Position numbers and translations under genes: made by a program. Shown here in pieces: positions 25,377 to 34,603 of a DNA stretch of 64,000 nucleotides. Source of the stretch: Desulfobacter sp. (GTDB lineage Bacteria > Desulfobacterota > Desulfobacteria > Desulfobacterales > Desulfobacteraceae); contig CP054837.1 in assembly GCA_028768525.1 (NCBI GenBank), forward strand, positions 2,152,001 to 2,216,000. Direction: 5' to 3'. How positions within the stretch are numbered: position 1 is the first letter of the stretch; each line of letters begins with the position of its first letter. The notes under the pieces were generated by a model. The model worked only from the letters and a program-made list of their open reading frames with translations. It had not been told where the DNA came from and made no database searches.

Positions 25377-25598
25377 TTAAGCCGGGTCTATGACCGCGAT
25401 CACGTCATCCTCTTCCACCGAATCCCCCTCTTTGACTTCTATTTTTAAAACCGTGCCGGAACAGGGGGCAAAGATGGGGGTTTCCATTTTCATGGCCTCA
25501 ATGACCATGAGTTCATCATCTTCTTCAACCGCCTCGCCGGGGTTGAGGGTGAGGCTGACGACTTTTCCGGACAGGGGGGCAATGACATTTTCAGACAT
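25377..25598 (-). CDS. gcdC: Biotin carrier protein of the decarboxylase
   Basis: 73 residues forming one biotinyl domain. The biotinylated Lys is in the motif VIEAMKMETP, at the tip of the hairpin, and the domain starts VIAPLSGKVVSLTLNPGE. It shuttles the carboxyl group from alpha to beta. There is no Pro/Ala-rich linker before it, unlike longer GcdC forms, so it is a minimal carrier. GGAGAATAAACC sits before the ATG. It lies 50 bp after the dehydrogenase gene and 34 bp before gcdA. Confidence 0.95.
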   Translation of the reverse strand: MSENVIAPLSGKVVSLTLNPGEAVEEDDELMVIEAMKMETPIFAPCSGTVLKIEVKEGDSVEEDDVIAVIDPA

Positions 25599-25647
25599 GG
25601 TTTATTCTCCTTTATTATTCATTCGATGCTTAGGGGTATCGATTTTG

Positions 25648-26811
25648 TTATCTGTTGGCCTTTCTGATTCCCAACTGGTCAAGGGCGATGATCCACTTGC
25701 AGATATTGGCAGAACCTTCCACCATGGAATAGGTGGGGGCGTCCCGGTAATACCGGGCCACGGGGTACTCGGTGGAGTACCCGTAGGCGCCCAGGATGCG
25801 CATGGCAAAGTTGGAACATTTGGTGGCCACCTCGCCCACAAAGTATTTGGCCATGGCCACGTCCAGTCCGTTGTTGAGCTTGCCCTGGTCCTTGGCCCAG
25901 GCGGCCTTGTAAACCAGAAGCCGTGCCGCTTCAATTTCGGTGGCCATCTGGGCGATCATGTCCTGGTTCATCTGGAACTCGCCGATCTTCTTGCCGAATT
26001 GTTTTCTTTCGTTGCAGTATTTAAGGGCCGCATCCAGGCAGGCCTGGGCCAGGCCCACGCCGCCGGCCGCAGCAGAGAGCCGTGTCTGGTTCAGGGAAGA
26101 AAAAACGATTTTGGCGCCGTCACCGGGGTTGCCCAGGATATTTTCCTTGGGCACCTTGACGTTATCCAGAAACAGTTCTCCTGTGGGAGAAGAATGGGAG
26201 CCCAGCTTTTCCAGGGAGGAGGTCTTGATGCCCTCGAAGTTTTTGGGCTCAATGACGAAGGCGGACAGCCCTTTGGTACCGGCTGATTTGTCGGTATAGG
26301 CGTAATATAGCAGCGCATCGGCCACATTGGCGTTGGAAATCCAGGTCTTGGACCCGTTGAGCAGCCAGTGGTCCCCCTTGTCCTCGGCCGTGGAGGTCAT
26401 GGCCATGACATCGGAGCCGGCATCGGGTTCGGTGATGCCGAAGCCGCCGATATACTCGGCCGTGCACAGTTTCTCCACATATTTTTTTCTAAGGGTTTCG
26501 CTGCCGTACTTGTAGATGGTATAGGCGCAGCCCAGCACCTGCATGTTCACCTGAACCCTCAGGGAGGAAGAGACCTTGGCCAATTCTTCGGTGACGATCA
26601 TGGCGGCGAGGAATCCCATGTCTTCCCCCCCGTATTCCTCCGGGATCACCGTACCGAAATACCCCAGTTCGCCCAGGGGCCTCATCACCTCTTCAACGGG
26701 CAGGTAATGGTCTTCGTCCCACTGGTCCGCATAGGGTTCAATCTGTTTTTTTGCAAATTTCCTGACTTCCTTCTGGAGCATCTTCAGTTCGGTGGACAGT
26801 TGAAAATCCAT
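25648..26811 (-). CDS. gdh: Glutaryl-CoA dehydrogenase, probably non-decarboxylating
   Basis: 387 residues, an acyl-CoA dehydrogenase with FAD-binding motifs GGFGITEPDAGSD and TWISN and the helical C-terminal half. The catalytic Glu is E365 in TYSMVEGSANI. The residue before it is Val364, where decarboxylating glutaryl-CoA dehydrogenases have Tyr; that Val is reported for the Desulfococcus type that forms glutaconyl-CoA without losing CO2. Arg85, equivalent to the glutaryl-binding Arg, is present; the following Ser position is Asn89. It is the first gene of the decarboxylase operon, which supports a split of oxidation and sodium-pumping decarboxylation. GGAGGATACA precedes the ATG. Confidence 0.85.
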   Translation of the reverse strand: MDFQLSTELKMLQKEVRKFAKKQIEPYADQWDEDHYLPVEEVMRPLGELGYFGTVIPEEYGGEDMGFLAAMIVTEELAKVSSSLRVQVNMQVLGCAYTIYKYGSETLRKKYVEKLCTAEYIGGFGITEPDAGSDVMAMTSTAEDKGDHWLLNGSKTWISNANVADALLYYAYTDKSAGTKGLSAFVIEPKNFEGIKTSSLEKLGSHSSPTGELFLDNVKVPKENILGNPGDGAKIVFSSLNQTRLSAAAGGVGLAQACLDAALKYCNERKQFGKKIGEFQMNQDMIAQMATEIEAARLLVYKAAWAKDQGKLNNGLDVAMAKYFVGEVATKCSNFAMRILGAYGYSTEYPVARYYRDAPTYSMVEGSANICKWIIALDQLGIRKANR

Positions 26812-27172
26812 TGTATCCTCCGGATTCCTCGTTATGTATTTTAGCCAATATCACATCATTCATATTGGATGAAACAGAAAAACAGGGTCAAAGTCAAGAA
26901 AAATCTGATCAGATATTTAATTAAAAATTAAAATTTCCAGTGATTCTGTCCCGGCACAGGCCTGCTGGGCCGGGGTCTTTCCCTCCTTGCGCGTGATCCG
27001 TTTTCTGCCGGACCACACCCTCACTGAGCGCCTGAAAAGGCAGAACACCCGGTGATTTTAAGAAAATCACCTATTCCGGAAGATGCAGGGGGGGGAATGG
27101 ATTGTCAGGAATTGATTTCAGGCAGGTTAAAAAGGCGGCCACCGGCCTGCCCGGCCCGTTGGTCTTCTGGTT
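26812..27172. other. Intergenic region upstream of gdh and after the PrmA-like gene
   Basis: The 100 bp next to gdh is AT-rich and presumably carries the operon promoter; I see no clean -35/-10 spacing. At 27051-27071 there is a perfect 9-bp inverted repeat (GGTGATTTT, loop AAG, AAAATCACC), of operator or hairpin form. GC-rich inverted segments near 27129-27165 followed on the - strand by T's may end the PrmA-like transcript. No credible gene is seen. Confidence 0.45.
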
Positions 27173-28024
27173 CTACAACCGTCTTCCCAGGATGGTATTC
27201 CAGATTCCGTCGGGACAGCGTCGCTCAACAATATGCACCGGCAGGTCACCGAGTGCGCTCAGCACTTTTCGGGTCTCTGAGTTCAGCAGCCCCGACAAAA
27301 TAAACCAGGGTTTTTCCAGGAATCCCGGATGGGCAATGATATGGCGCATCACATCATAATGGATATTGGCCACCATAAGATCACAGGGAATGGCGATCAT
27401 CTCCTCCCCCCTGGCCTGGAAGGCCAGCACCCGGTCTTCAAAATCGTTGAGCCGGATATTTTTCAATGTGGTCTGGACGGCCAGGTGGTTAAAATCACAG
27501 GACAGCACCTGGGGACACCCCAGAGCCGCCGCCCCCAGGGAAAGCAGTCCGGTTCCCGTACCGATGTCCACCACCCGCCCGATGGATTCCTTTTTAAGCA
27601 CCCTGCACATCAGGGCCAGGCAGTCCTCGGTGGTCTGATGGCGTCCGGTGCCGAAGACCACCCCCGGATCCAGGAGCACCTCCCGGCCCTTCCCCTTTAA
27701 TTCACCGGGATCGGGCCGTTCCCAGGGCGGGGCAATGCAGAGGTTTTCCACCCAATAGGGTTCAATGCGGTCACCGTGCCACTCTTCACAGCTCATCTCG
27801 TAGCGGGCTTCCAGGGAGATACCGGGCTCAGCAGCGGCCACGGCCTCGATCACATCATCGGCAGGGGCGGAAAAAAACAAAAAAGCCGTACCGTCCTCTT
27901 CCCAGGTTCCCAGGTAGGACGGATGGGAATTCACCCCGTCGCTGGCCCCGGGAATCCGGTCAAAATTATAAATATAGAGGTGTTCATAGGGGTTTTTAAT
28001 TATATTTTGGGCCGGATTATTCAT
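27173..28024 (-). CDS. PrmA-type (ribosomal protein L11) methyltransferase paralogue
   Basis: 283 residues from the ATG at 28024, which overlaps the kinase stop (ATGAATAA). The frame is open 97 codons further up, but that part reads the antisense of the kinase C terminus. It has the SAM site VVDIGTGTGLLSLG, the DPGVVFGTGRHQTT motif before it, and MVANIHYDVM, as in L11 methyltransferase PrmA. Compared with the second copy at 30.7 kb it is shorter and more diverged, with HY replacing the usual residues after VANI. It may trimethylate another protein or small molecule. Coupled to the kinase on the same strand. Confidence 0.85.
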   Translation of the reverse strand: MNNPAQNIIKNPYEHLYIYNFDRIPGASDGVNSHPSYLGTWEEDGTAFLFFSAPADDVIEAVAAAEPGISLEARYEMSCEEWHGDRIEPYWVENLCIAPPWERPDPGELKGKGREVLLDPGVVFGTGRHQTTEDCLALMCRVLKKESIGRVVDIGTGTGLLSLGAAALGCPQVLSCDFNHLAVQTTLKNIRLNDFEDRVLAFQARGEEMIAIPCDLMVANIHYDVMRHIIAHPGFLEKPWFILSGLLNSETRKVLSALGDLPVHIVERRCPDGIWNTILGRRL

Positions 28025-29687
28025 CGGGTTTCTCCATATCCATTGCCGGAAGATATACGCAAAAGGTGCTGCCCCTTCCAGGTTTGCTGTCCACTGTTGT
28101 AAAGCCGCCATGGTTGTCAACAATTCCGAAGACCGAGGCCAGTCCCATGCCCATGCCCGAGCCCTGCCCCGGGGCCTTGGTGGTAAAAAAGGGGTCGAAA
28201 ATCCGGGGCAGGATATCAGGATCAATGCCGGTGCCCCCATCCCGGACCTCAACAACGGCATACCTGCCCGACACCTGCTTATCCATGGAAACCTGGAATT
28301 TCTCCAGTTCAACATTCCTTGTGGAGACCCGGATGGTACCGCCCTCCTTTACCGCCTCCACCGCATTGAGCAGAAGATTCATGGACACCTGCTCCATCTG
28401 GGAACGGTCCGCCTGGACCATCCACAGATCTTTTTCATACCCGGCCTCAATGATAAGGGATTTTTTGCCGGCCGAAAGAATGGCGAGACTGACGCTGAGG
28501 ATCTCATTGAGACTCAGCGGCCCGGGGCTGAATTTGCCGCTACGGGCGAACCCCAGAAGCTGCTGAACCGACCGGGAACCGTTTTCAACCAGGTCACGGA
28601 TCTTTTCAGCCTTTTCAATATTGGGATGCCCGGGGGCGCTCCGCTTCTGGATCAAAGTGGCATATCCGGTAATGGCCATGAACAGATTATTGAATTCATG
28701 GGCCACCCCGCCGGCCAGGGTGCCAATGGCTTCCAGTTTCTGCACCGTCAGTATCCGGGATTCGATTTCCTTACGCTCTTTAATTTGGCGGCTGAGTTCT
28801 TCATTGCTCCGGTTCAGGGCCTTTGTACGCTCATCCACCATCTGTTCCAGGTTGTCTCTATGGTTCTCCAGCTGGTCCCAGGCTGAAATAAACTGATTCC
28901 GCATATGGGCAAAGGCCTGCTTCACCAGCCTGACATCCCGGGTCTCGCCCTGCCCTTCTTCCAGTTGCAGGTCAGCAAGGCCCGACCTGAGCCCCCTGCC
29001 GTCTCCCCCCAGATCCAGTCCTGAAATATGTTTTGTAAAGGATTCAACCGGTACCATATGCCTGCGGATCACAAGATACATGATGCCCAGGACAGCCAGG
29101 AGCACCAGGCCGCCCATGGCCACCATGCCCAGGGTTAAAAATTGGAGGTGGCGTACCATCCCCTTTCTGGAGAATCCGGCCCTGAAGGTTCCCATGGGCT
29201 GTCCGAGGTAAACGATCTCATAAACCGCCTCAAAGATCACCTTGTCCCCGCTTTGTTCACCAACAGGGTATTGGGAGAGGAAAATACGGAACTGACCCCG
29301 CTTTTTTACCATTTCCTTTGAGTAAAGGGGACGATCCGGGTCCATGGGGGTGGAATGCCCCCCCCATTTTTGCCCCACCAGGGAATCATCATCGGCAATG
29401 AGCACCCTCCCCTGGTCGTCTATAATGGAAAAATAAAGCATTGACGGATCGGCGGCCTTGGCATTGGAAAGGGTCATCATTAAATACCGCCAGTTTTTTC
29501 CATACATCAGATGCCCCAGGCGGGCCCGCATGGCATCCGCCTTGTAAAAAATCCGCTCCATTTCATTTGTCTGGAGCTTATTGCTTTCAGTATAGATGAC
29601 CAATGCGGTCATGGACCCGGCAGTCAGGATGACAATCAAAAAAACGGAGACCATGAGCTTGGCCTGGAGGGTATGGACAGAAAACAT
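28017..29687 (-). CDS. Membrane sensor histidine kinase
   Basis: 556 residues from the ATG at 29687, one base after the TAG of the previous gene. Two membrane segments (about 14-36 and 190-212) flank an extracytoplasmic sensor of about 150 residues; a HAMP-like and coiled-coil part follows, then HisKA with GVAHEFNNLF (phosphorylated His) and a HATPase domain with N box LLNAVEAV, G1 DGGTGID and G2 SGMGMGLASVFGIV. No receiver is fused. It should pass phosphate to an unlinked response regulator. It is co-transcribed with the molybdopterin-fold secreted protein upstream and the PrmA-like gene downstream. Confidence 0.9.
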   Translation of the reverse strand: MFSVHTLQAKLMVSVFLIVILTAGSMTALVIYTESNKLQTNEMERIFYKADAMRARLGHLMYGKNWRYLMMTLSNAKAADPSMLYFSIIDDQGRVLIADDDSLVGQKWGGHSTPMDPDRPLYSKEMVKKRGQFRIFLSQYPVGEQSGDKVIFEAVYEIVYLGQPMGTFRAGFSRKGMVRHLQFLTLGMVAMGGLVLLAVLGIMYLVIRRHMVPVESFTKHISGLDLGGDGRGLRSGLADLQLEEGQGETRDVRLVKQAFAHMRNQFISAWDQLENHRDNLEQMVDERTKALNRSNEELSRQIKERKEIESRILTVQKLEAIGTLAGGVAHEFNNLFMAITGYATLIQKRSAPGHPNIEKAEKIRDLVENGSRSVQQLLGFARSGKFSPGPLSLNEILSVSLAILSAGKKSLIIEAGYEKDLWMVQADRSQMEQVSMNLLLNAVEAVKEGGTIRVSTRNVELEKFQVSMDKQVSGRYAVVEVRDGGTGIDPDILPRIFDPFFTTKAPGQGSGMGMGLASVFGIVDNHGGFTTVDSKPGRGSTFCVYLPAMDMEKPDE

Positions 29688-29688
29688 G

Positions 29689-30678
29689 CTATTGAATAAT
29701 GACCTTTTCAATGAAAAACAGTGCACCGGATTCAGGCACCAAATCCGCCATTTCCGGATGGGTTTCAACGGGGAATATCACCGAAAAAGGGCCGCCCAGG
29801 GCCGGGTGAAGGGGCCGGCCGTCACAGGAGATGACCACATAGGCCGGAGAACGCGCAATATCCGGGGGAAGCGTTACCACAGGGCCCGCAAAGGGAACCA
29901 GTTCCACGGCAACCTTCGCCCCGCCCTTCTCTGCAAGTGTTTCCGCCAAAAGCCGGGACAGGGGAACAGCCAGGATTTCTTTGCCACCGGGAAGGGAAGG
30001 AAATGAATTACGGCACCCCTGGGCAATGGAAAACAGAGAAGGATCAAGGGGGGTGGCCAGGGCCTCAAGTTCCTTCCGGGAATACTGCCGGACCGTATCC
30101 CTGTGCACCAGGGAAAGCCTTGCTTCGGTCCCGCTGCCGGCGACCATGGCCTCAACATACCAGGTGAAACAGGCCGGATGTACCCCCAACTGTTGGGGAA
30201 AAACCACCTTCAGGGGGCCGCCCTTCAGCCCGGTGATTTTTTTCCCGTTTATTTCCCAGACCAGAAAACCCTTGCCCAGCAGTTCTCCGGGCAGGTACCC
30301 CACATATTGATCTGAGCCGACAACGGTCAGGGGGTGATGGGGGTTCATGCCGGCCATCTTTGCCAGGCGGGAAAGCCGGATTCCGGTGAACCTGGCGGGG
30401 CCGTCTTCCTTGAAATTGATATCCAGGGTATTAAATGTCTCTGCATGGGGCTCCATTGCGTGCACTCCCAGAGCCCTAAACTGAAACACCCCGTCCCCGG
30501 TTCCTGCCATTTTCACCCCGGGTGACGACAGCGCCTGCCCGGCGGAGAGAACAAATAAACTGCCAAAAAGGAAAAACTGCCAAAAGAAGAATCGATGGGA
30601 TTGGCGGAATACTTTTGACTGATGATTGGATGGATGAACCAATGCGGCCTGCCCCAATAAAAGGTTTGACAATATCAA
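29689..30678 (-). CDS. Secreted protein with tandem sulfite-oxidase-fold (molybdopterin-like) domains
   Basis: Up to 329 residues; the true start is uncertain because the 5' part has TTG codons and no ribosome site. Residues about 29-52 form a signal peptide. The first domain contains RFTGIRLSRLAKMAGM, a Gly-rich LKGGPLKVVFPQQ and a Trp-rich end, which resembles the core fold of sulfite-oxidase-type molybdoenzymes, but the catalytic Cys that binds molybdenum is not seen. A second, weaker copy (VVTLPPDIA through LGGPFSVIFPVE) follows. The gene ends just before the sensor kinase start, so a role as its periplasmic ligand-binding partner is likely. Fold assignment is by eye. Confidence 0.55.
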   Translation of the reverse strand: MILSNLLLGQAALVHPSNHQSKVFRQSHRFFFWQFFLFGSLFVLSAGQALSSPGVKMAGTGDGVFQFRALGVHAMEPHAETFNTLDINFKEDGPARFTGIRLSRLAKMAGMNPHHPLTVVGSDQYVGYLPGELLGKGFLVWEINGKKITGLKGGPLKVVFPQQLGVHPACFTWYVEAMVAGSGTEARLSLVHRDTVRQYSRKELEALATPLDPSLFSIAQGCRNSFPSLPGGKEILAVPLSRLLAETLAEKGGAKVAVELVPFAGPVVTLPPDIARSPAYVVISCDGRPLHPALGGPFSVIFPVETHPEMADLVPESGALFFIEKVIIQ

Positions 30679-30732
30679 ATTTATGCAAAATAATTCTTTT
30701 TTATGAAAAATTCAAGAAAGACTTAAGACTCA

Positions 30733-31650
30733 ATGAAATTCAAAAAACTCACCGCGGAATTCAACGCGGACAATATTGCTCTGGCAGAAGAAATGATCTG
30801 CCATGTTTTCTTTTCCTTCAACCTCAAGGGGGTGGTCTGCAATGTCCCCATCCCCGAACCCGATGAAGGATTCGGGACATCCACCCTGCCCCAGCCCGAG
30901 CAGAATGCCATCATCGGATACCTGCCGGACATGGACGCCTCGGATATCATTATCGAAAAAATAGAGGGGAAGCTGGCGGCCCTTGGGGATATGGGGATCG
31001 GGGTGGCTGTCGGCATTGAAGTCGTGGATGAAAAAGACTGGGCCGATGCCTGGAAAGACTATTTCCACGTCACCCGGATCACCGACCGCATAGTGGTCAA
31101 GCCCGAATGGAAGCCCCACACCCCGAAGGCAGGCGAGGTGGTGATCCATATTGATCCGGGAATGGCCTTTGGTACGGGTACCCACCCCACAACGGCCATG
31201 TGCCTTGAACGCATTGAAACTCACCTGAAGCCGGGTCAGACAGTTCTGGACGTGGGCTGCGGGTCGGGCATTCTCATGATTGCAGCGGCCAAGCTGGGGG
31301 CCTTGCGCCTTTTCGGCATTGATCTCGATCCCATGGCCGTGGACATCACCCGTGAAAACCTTGAAAAAAACAAAATCGATCCCGCCCTATATACTCTGGA
31401 GGCCACAACCCTGGACAGAACCCCGGAAACCGCCTATGATCTTGTGGTGGCCAACATCATTGCCCAGGTCATCGTGGATATTGCAAAGGATATAAAAAAA
31501 CGGATGGCACCAGAGGGGCTGGCCATACTCTCCGGCATCATCAAAGAGCGCCGGGCAGATGTTCTGGCGGCCCTGGCAGCCAGCAACCTTGAGCTGGCTG
31601 CCGAAACTGTTACCGATGAGTGGGTGGCAATGGTCGTCCGCCACAAGTAA
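30733..31650 (+). CDS. prmA: Ribosomal protein L11 methyltransferase PrmA
   Basis: 305 residues with the N-terminal substrate-recognition region and a C-terminal SAM-dependent methyltransferase domain. Motifs are DPGMAFGTGTHPTTAMCL, the SAM-binding VLDVGCGSGILMIAAAKLG and the catalytic VVANIIAQVI. It trimethylates ribosomal protein L11. The divergent neighbour is 54 bp away, so the two promoters overlap. It is followed 60 bp later by a chemoreceptor gene. It is closer to the canonical form than the paralogue at 27.2 kb. Confidence 0.93.
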   Translation: MKFKKLTAEFNADNIALAEEMICHVFFSFNLKGVVCNVPIPEPDEGFGTSTLPQPEQNAIIGYLPDMDASDIIIEKIEGKLAALGDMGIGVAVGIEVVDEKDWADAWKDYFHVTRITDRIVVKPEWKPHTPKAGEVVIHIDPGMAFGTGTHPTTAMCLERIETHLKPGQTVLDVGCGSGILMIAAAKLGALRLFGIDLDPMAVDITRENLEKNKIDPALYTLEATTLDRTPETAYDLVVANIIAQVIVDIAKDIKKRMAPEGLAILSGIIKERRADVLAALAASNLELAAETVTDEWVAMVVRHK

Positions 31651-31710
31651 CAAGAACCGTATCCGCCCGGCACGGCCGGTATCCGTTAACCCGTCACTGG
31701 AGAGATTCCC

Positions 31711-33801
31711 ATGGCAAAAGAACAGAAAAGAATCAGCCTTAAGATTAAATTTTACTCTGTGGTATTAATTTTCATATGTATCGCCCTGGTCATCGGGGCG
31801 GTGGGCTTATGGAACCTCTCCGGTATGCGGAGTCAGATCAGCCGGATCGTGGGTGTATCGGCTGAAAAAATTATCCTGGCCACCCGTATCCAGAAGGACC
31901 TTCTGCTCATCTCCGGGGCGGAAAAAAACATGCTCATTTCAGAAGACGGGGATGAAATGAACACCTATGCCGGAATCATTGCCGAAGCGGAGAAAAAAAT
32001 ACAAGAGGCCAGCGGCAAACTGGCAGCCCTCATTGATTCAGATGAAAAAAAGAAACTGGAACAATTTGAATCGGCCTTTTCACAGTTCCTGTCCGTCCAC
32101 AAAGACGTCGCGGCCCTCACAACAGCCAATACCAACTTCAAGGCCGCCCAGATGGCCGCCGGAGAGGCCGGCCCCATGATCACGGCACTGGGCGACCATG
32201 TTGAAACCGTGGTGGTCAACTACGAGGAGGAGTTCCAGGAGGCCACCCAGCTCTTCGACGCCATGTACCTGGCCGAAGTCGGGGAATTAATGAAACAGAC
32301 GGCCAGGCTGCTGACAGCGATCCGGACCCTGGAAAATACCCAGCAGGCCATTATCCTGTCCAGGGAGACCGAAAACACTCAGTCCTTGATCCAGCAGAGT
32401 AATAAACTAAAAGGGCCCATTGCCAAGGAATTCGAGGATCTGGCATCCAAAATCAATGAAAAATCCCAAAATGATTTCAAGGCGGCCCGGGATCTTTTCA
32501 CCCGGTTCACCCAGGTCAGTGAAAAAATCATGGCCCTGGCCGCCCAGAACTCCAACGCCAGGGCCTTTGAATTGTCGAGGAAGGAGGGGCGCTCTGCCCT
32601 GGACCAGGCCGCCGGCATCATGGCCGGCCTGGTGGACGCCAGCCAGAAAGGGCTGGCCACCGACCGTGACCTGGCCAACCAGAATTTCAACACCGCCCGC
32701 ACCCTCCTGGCCGCCATTGCCATCTGCGGTATCCTTGCAGGAACGTTTCTTGCCTTTATCATCATCCGCCAGATCCTATCGGTGCTGAATAAAAGTTTTG
32801 CCTTTGCCCAGGGCCTGTCCCAGGGGGACTTCTCCTCACAACTGGATATTGTCAGGAATGACGAACTGGGAGATCTGGCCCAATACCTGAACCGGATATC
32901 CAATAATGTCGGAGAGTTGATCAAAAGCCTGTCCTTGGGCATCACCCACCTCACCGATGCCGCCGGCAGCCTTTCATCGGTATCCGGCAGCATGTCCGAC
33001 GGGGCCAGGGAAGCTTCGGAAAAATCGTCCCGTGTGGCCGATGCGGCTGCGGGCATGAATGACAGCATGGCCGCTGTGGCCTCCGGCATGGAGACCACCG
33101 CCGACAACCTGGACATGGTGGCAGCTGCCGCAGAGGAAATGACCGTCACCATTTCAGAAGTGGCCAAGAACACCGCCGACTCAAGGCAGACCGCAGAAGA
33201 GGCCGTGGAGCAGACAAAAACCGCCGGAGACAAGGTCAATCAATTGGCCGAGGCCGCCGAGGCCATCGGCAAAGTCACCGAAGCCATCACCGATATCTCG
33301 GAGCAGACCAACCTTCTTGCCCTGAACGCCACCATAGAGGCGGCCCGGGCCGGGGAAGCCGGCAAAGGATTTGCTGTGGTTGCCACTGAAATCAAAGACC
33401 TGGCTGCCCAGACCGCCAAAGCCACCGAGGAAATCAGGGGACAAATCCAACAGATCCAGACAGAAACCGGGCAGACCGTGGATATCATCACCCGCACCAC
33501 CGAGATTGTGGGCAATGTCAATGAACTCTCCTCCGCCATTGCCGCTGCCATAGAAGAACAGTCGGCCGCCACCCGGGAGATTTCAACCAACATCAACACC
33601 GCATCCGAGGCCGGCCGGCATATCACCGAAGGTATCGGCAATGCATCCGAGGCCGCCGGCAGTGTATCCGAGGATGTCTCCGGCATCAGCCGGATGTCCG
33701 AGTCCCTGGTGGAAAACAGCGAAAAAGTCAATGAAAATGCCGAAGAACTGGCCGGGATTGCTTCCGATCTGAAGAAGATGGCCGGACGGTTTAAAATCTA
33801 A
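31711..33801 (+). CDS. Methyl-accepting chemotaxis protein with large periplasmic helical sensor
   Basis: 696 residues. A membrane span at about 10-32 and another at about 330-352 flank a roughly 300-residue helical sensor with no Cys-rich motif. A HAMP domain follows, then the methyl-accepting signalling domain whose hairpin tip contains DISEQTNLLALNATIEAARAGE. It should bind a ligand in the periplasm and control the CheA kinase. SD GGAGAG precedes the ATG. It lies downstream of prmA, 16 bp before hisA. Ligand not predictable. Confidence 0.95.
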   Translation: MAKEQKRISLKIKFYSVVLIFICIALVIGAVGLWNLSGMRSQISRIVGVSAEKIILATRIQKDLLLISGAEKNMLISEDGDEMNTYAGIIAEAEKKIQEASGKLAALIDSDEKKKLEQFESAFSQFLSVHKDVAALTTANTNFKAAQMAAGEAGPMITALGDHVETVVVNYEEEFQEATQLFDAMYLAEVGELMKQTARLLTAIRTLENTQQAIILSRETENTQSLIQQSNKLKGPIAKEFEDLASKINEKSQNDFKAARDLFTRFTQVSEKIMALAAQNSNARAFELSRKEGRSALDQAAGIMAGLVDASQKGLATDRDLANQNFNTARTLLAAIAICGILAGTFLAFIIIRQILSVLNKSFAFAQGLSQGDFSSQLDIVRNDELGDLAQYLNRISNNVGELIKSLSLGITHLTDAAGSLSSVSGSMSDGAREASEKSSRVADAAAGMNDSMAAVASGMETTADNLDMVAAAAEEMTVTISEVAKNTADSRQTAEEAVEQTKTAGDKVNQLAEAAEAIGKVTEAITDISEQTNLLALNATIEAARAGEAGKGFAVVATEIKDLAAQTAKATEEIRGQIQQIQTETGQTVDIITRTTEIVGNVNELSSAIAAAIEEQSAATREISTNINTASEAGRHITEGIGNASEAAGSVSEDVSGISRMSESLVENSEKVNENAEELAGIASDLKKMAGRFKI

Positions 33802-33816
33802 ACAAGGATAATATTA

Positions 33817-34581
33817 ATGAAATTCAGACCCTGCATCGACTTGAGAAACGGTAAAGTCGTCCAGATCGTCGGCTCCACCCTCAAGGAAAAAGCAGGCGGC
33901 ACCCTTGTCACCAATTTCGAAAGCCCGGACTCACCGGCGCAGTTTGCCCGGATGTACAGAAAGGACCAGCTCACCGGCGGCCATGTCATCGCCCTGGGCC
34001 CGGGCAACACCAATGCCGTTCTCTCCGCCCTCAACGCTTATCCGGGCGGGCTCCAGGTGGGCGGCGGCATCACCCCGGACAATGCCGGAAAATTTCTGGA
34101 TGCCGGCGCCTCCCATGTCATAGTCACCTCCTATGTGTTTTCCCGGGGAAAAATTGATATGGGCAAACTCGAAACACTGGTCGGTGCGGTGGGGAAAAAA
34201 CGGCTGGTGCTGGACCTGAGCTGCCGGTCCAGGGACGGGCAGTTCTGGATCGTCACCGACCGCTGGCAGAATTTCACCGATGTGCCCGTCACCCCGGCGA
34301 CCCTTGGCCATCTGGCCGGGTATTGTGACGAATTTCTGGTCCACGGGGTGGATGTGGAAGGAAAAATGCAGGGGATCCAGGAAGAATTGGTGGCCCTGCT
34401 GGGCACCCATTCCCCCGTTCCCGCCACCTATGCCGGCGGCGTCTCCCGGTTCTCAGACCTGGAACGGGTTAAAACAGTAGGCGGCAACCGGGTGGATCTG
34501 ACCATCGGTTCGGCCCTGGACATCTTCGGCGGCAGTATCCCCTACCTGGACGTGGTGGCCTGGCACAGCCAAAACGCCTGA
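33817..34581 (+). CDS. hisA: HisA, eukaryote (His6)-type ProFAR isomerase
   Basis: 254 residues. The protein isomerises the histidine precursor ProFAR to PRFAR in the cytosol. It has the TIM-barrel phosphate loops: CIDLRNGKVVQIVG (catalytic Asp8), LQVGGGITPDN, HVIVTSYVF, VLDLSCRSRDG, VDVEGKMQGI, YAGGVSR and a late GSALDIFGG. The phrases CIDLxNGxVxQIVG, GxHVIxLGPxN and FGxxxDIFGG match the yeast and plant HIS6 type rather than the usual bacterial HisA, as far as I can recall. No other his gene is near. It starts 15 bp after the chemoreceptor gene. Confidence 0.88.
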   Translation: MKFRPCIDLRNGKVVQIVGSTLKEKAGGTLVTNFESPDSPAQFARMYRKDQLTGGHVIALGPGNTNAVLSALNAYPGGLQVGGGITPDNAGKFLDAGASHVIVTSYVFSRGKIDMGKLETLVGAVGKKRLVLDLSCRSRDGQFWIVTDRWQNFTDVPVTPATLGHLAGYCDEFLVHGVDVEGKMQGIQEELVALLGTHSPVPATYAGGVSRFSDLERVKTVGGNRVDLTIGSALDIFGGSIPYLDVVAWHSQNA

Positions 34582-34603
34582 CGCCAGCACAAAAAACAAC
34601 CCC

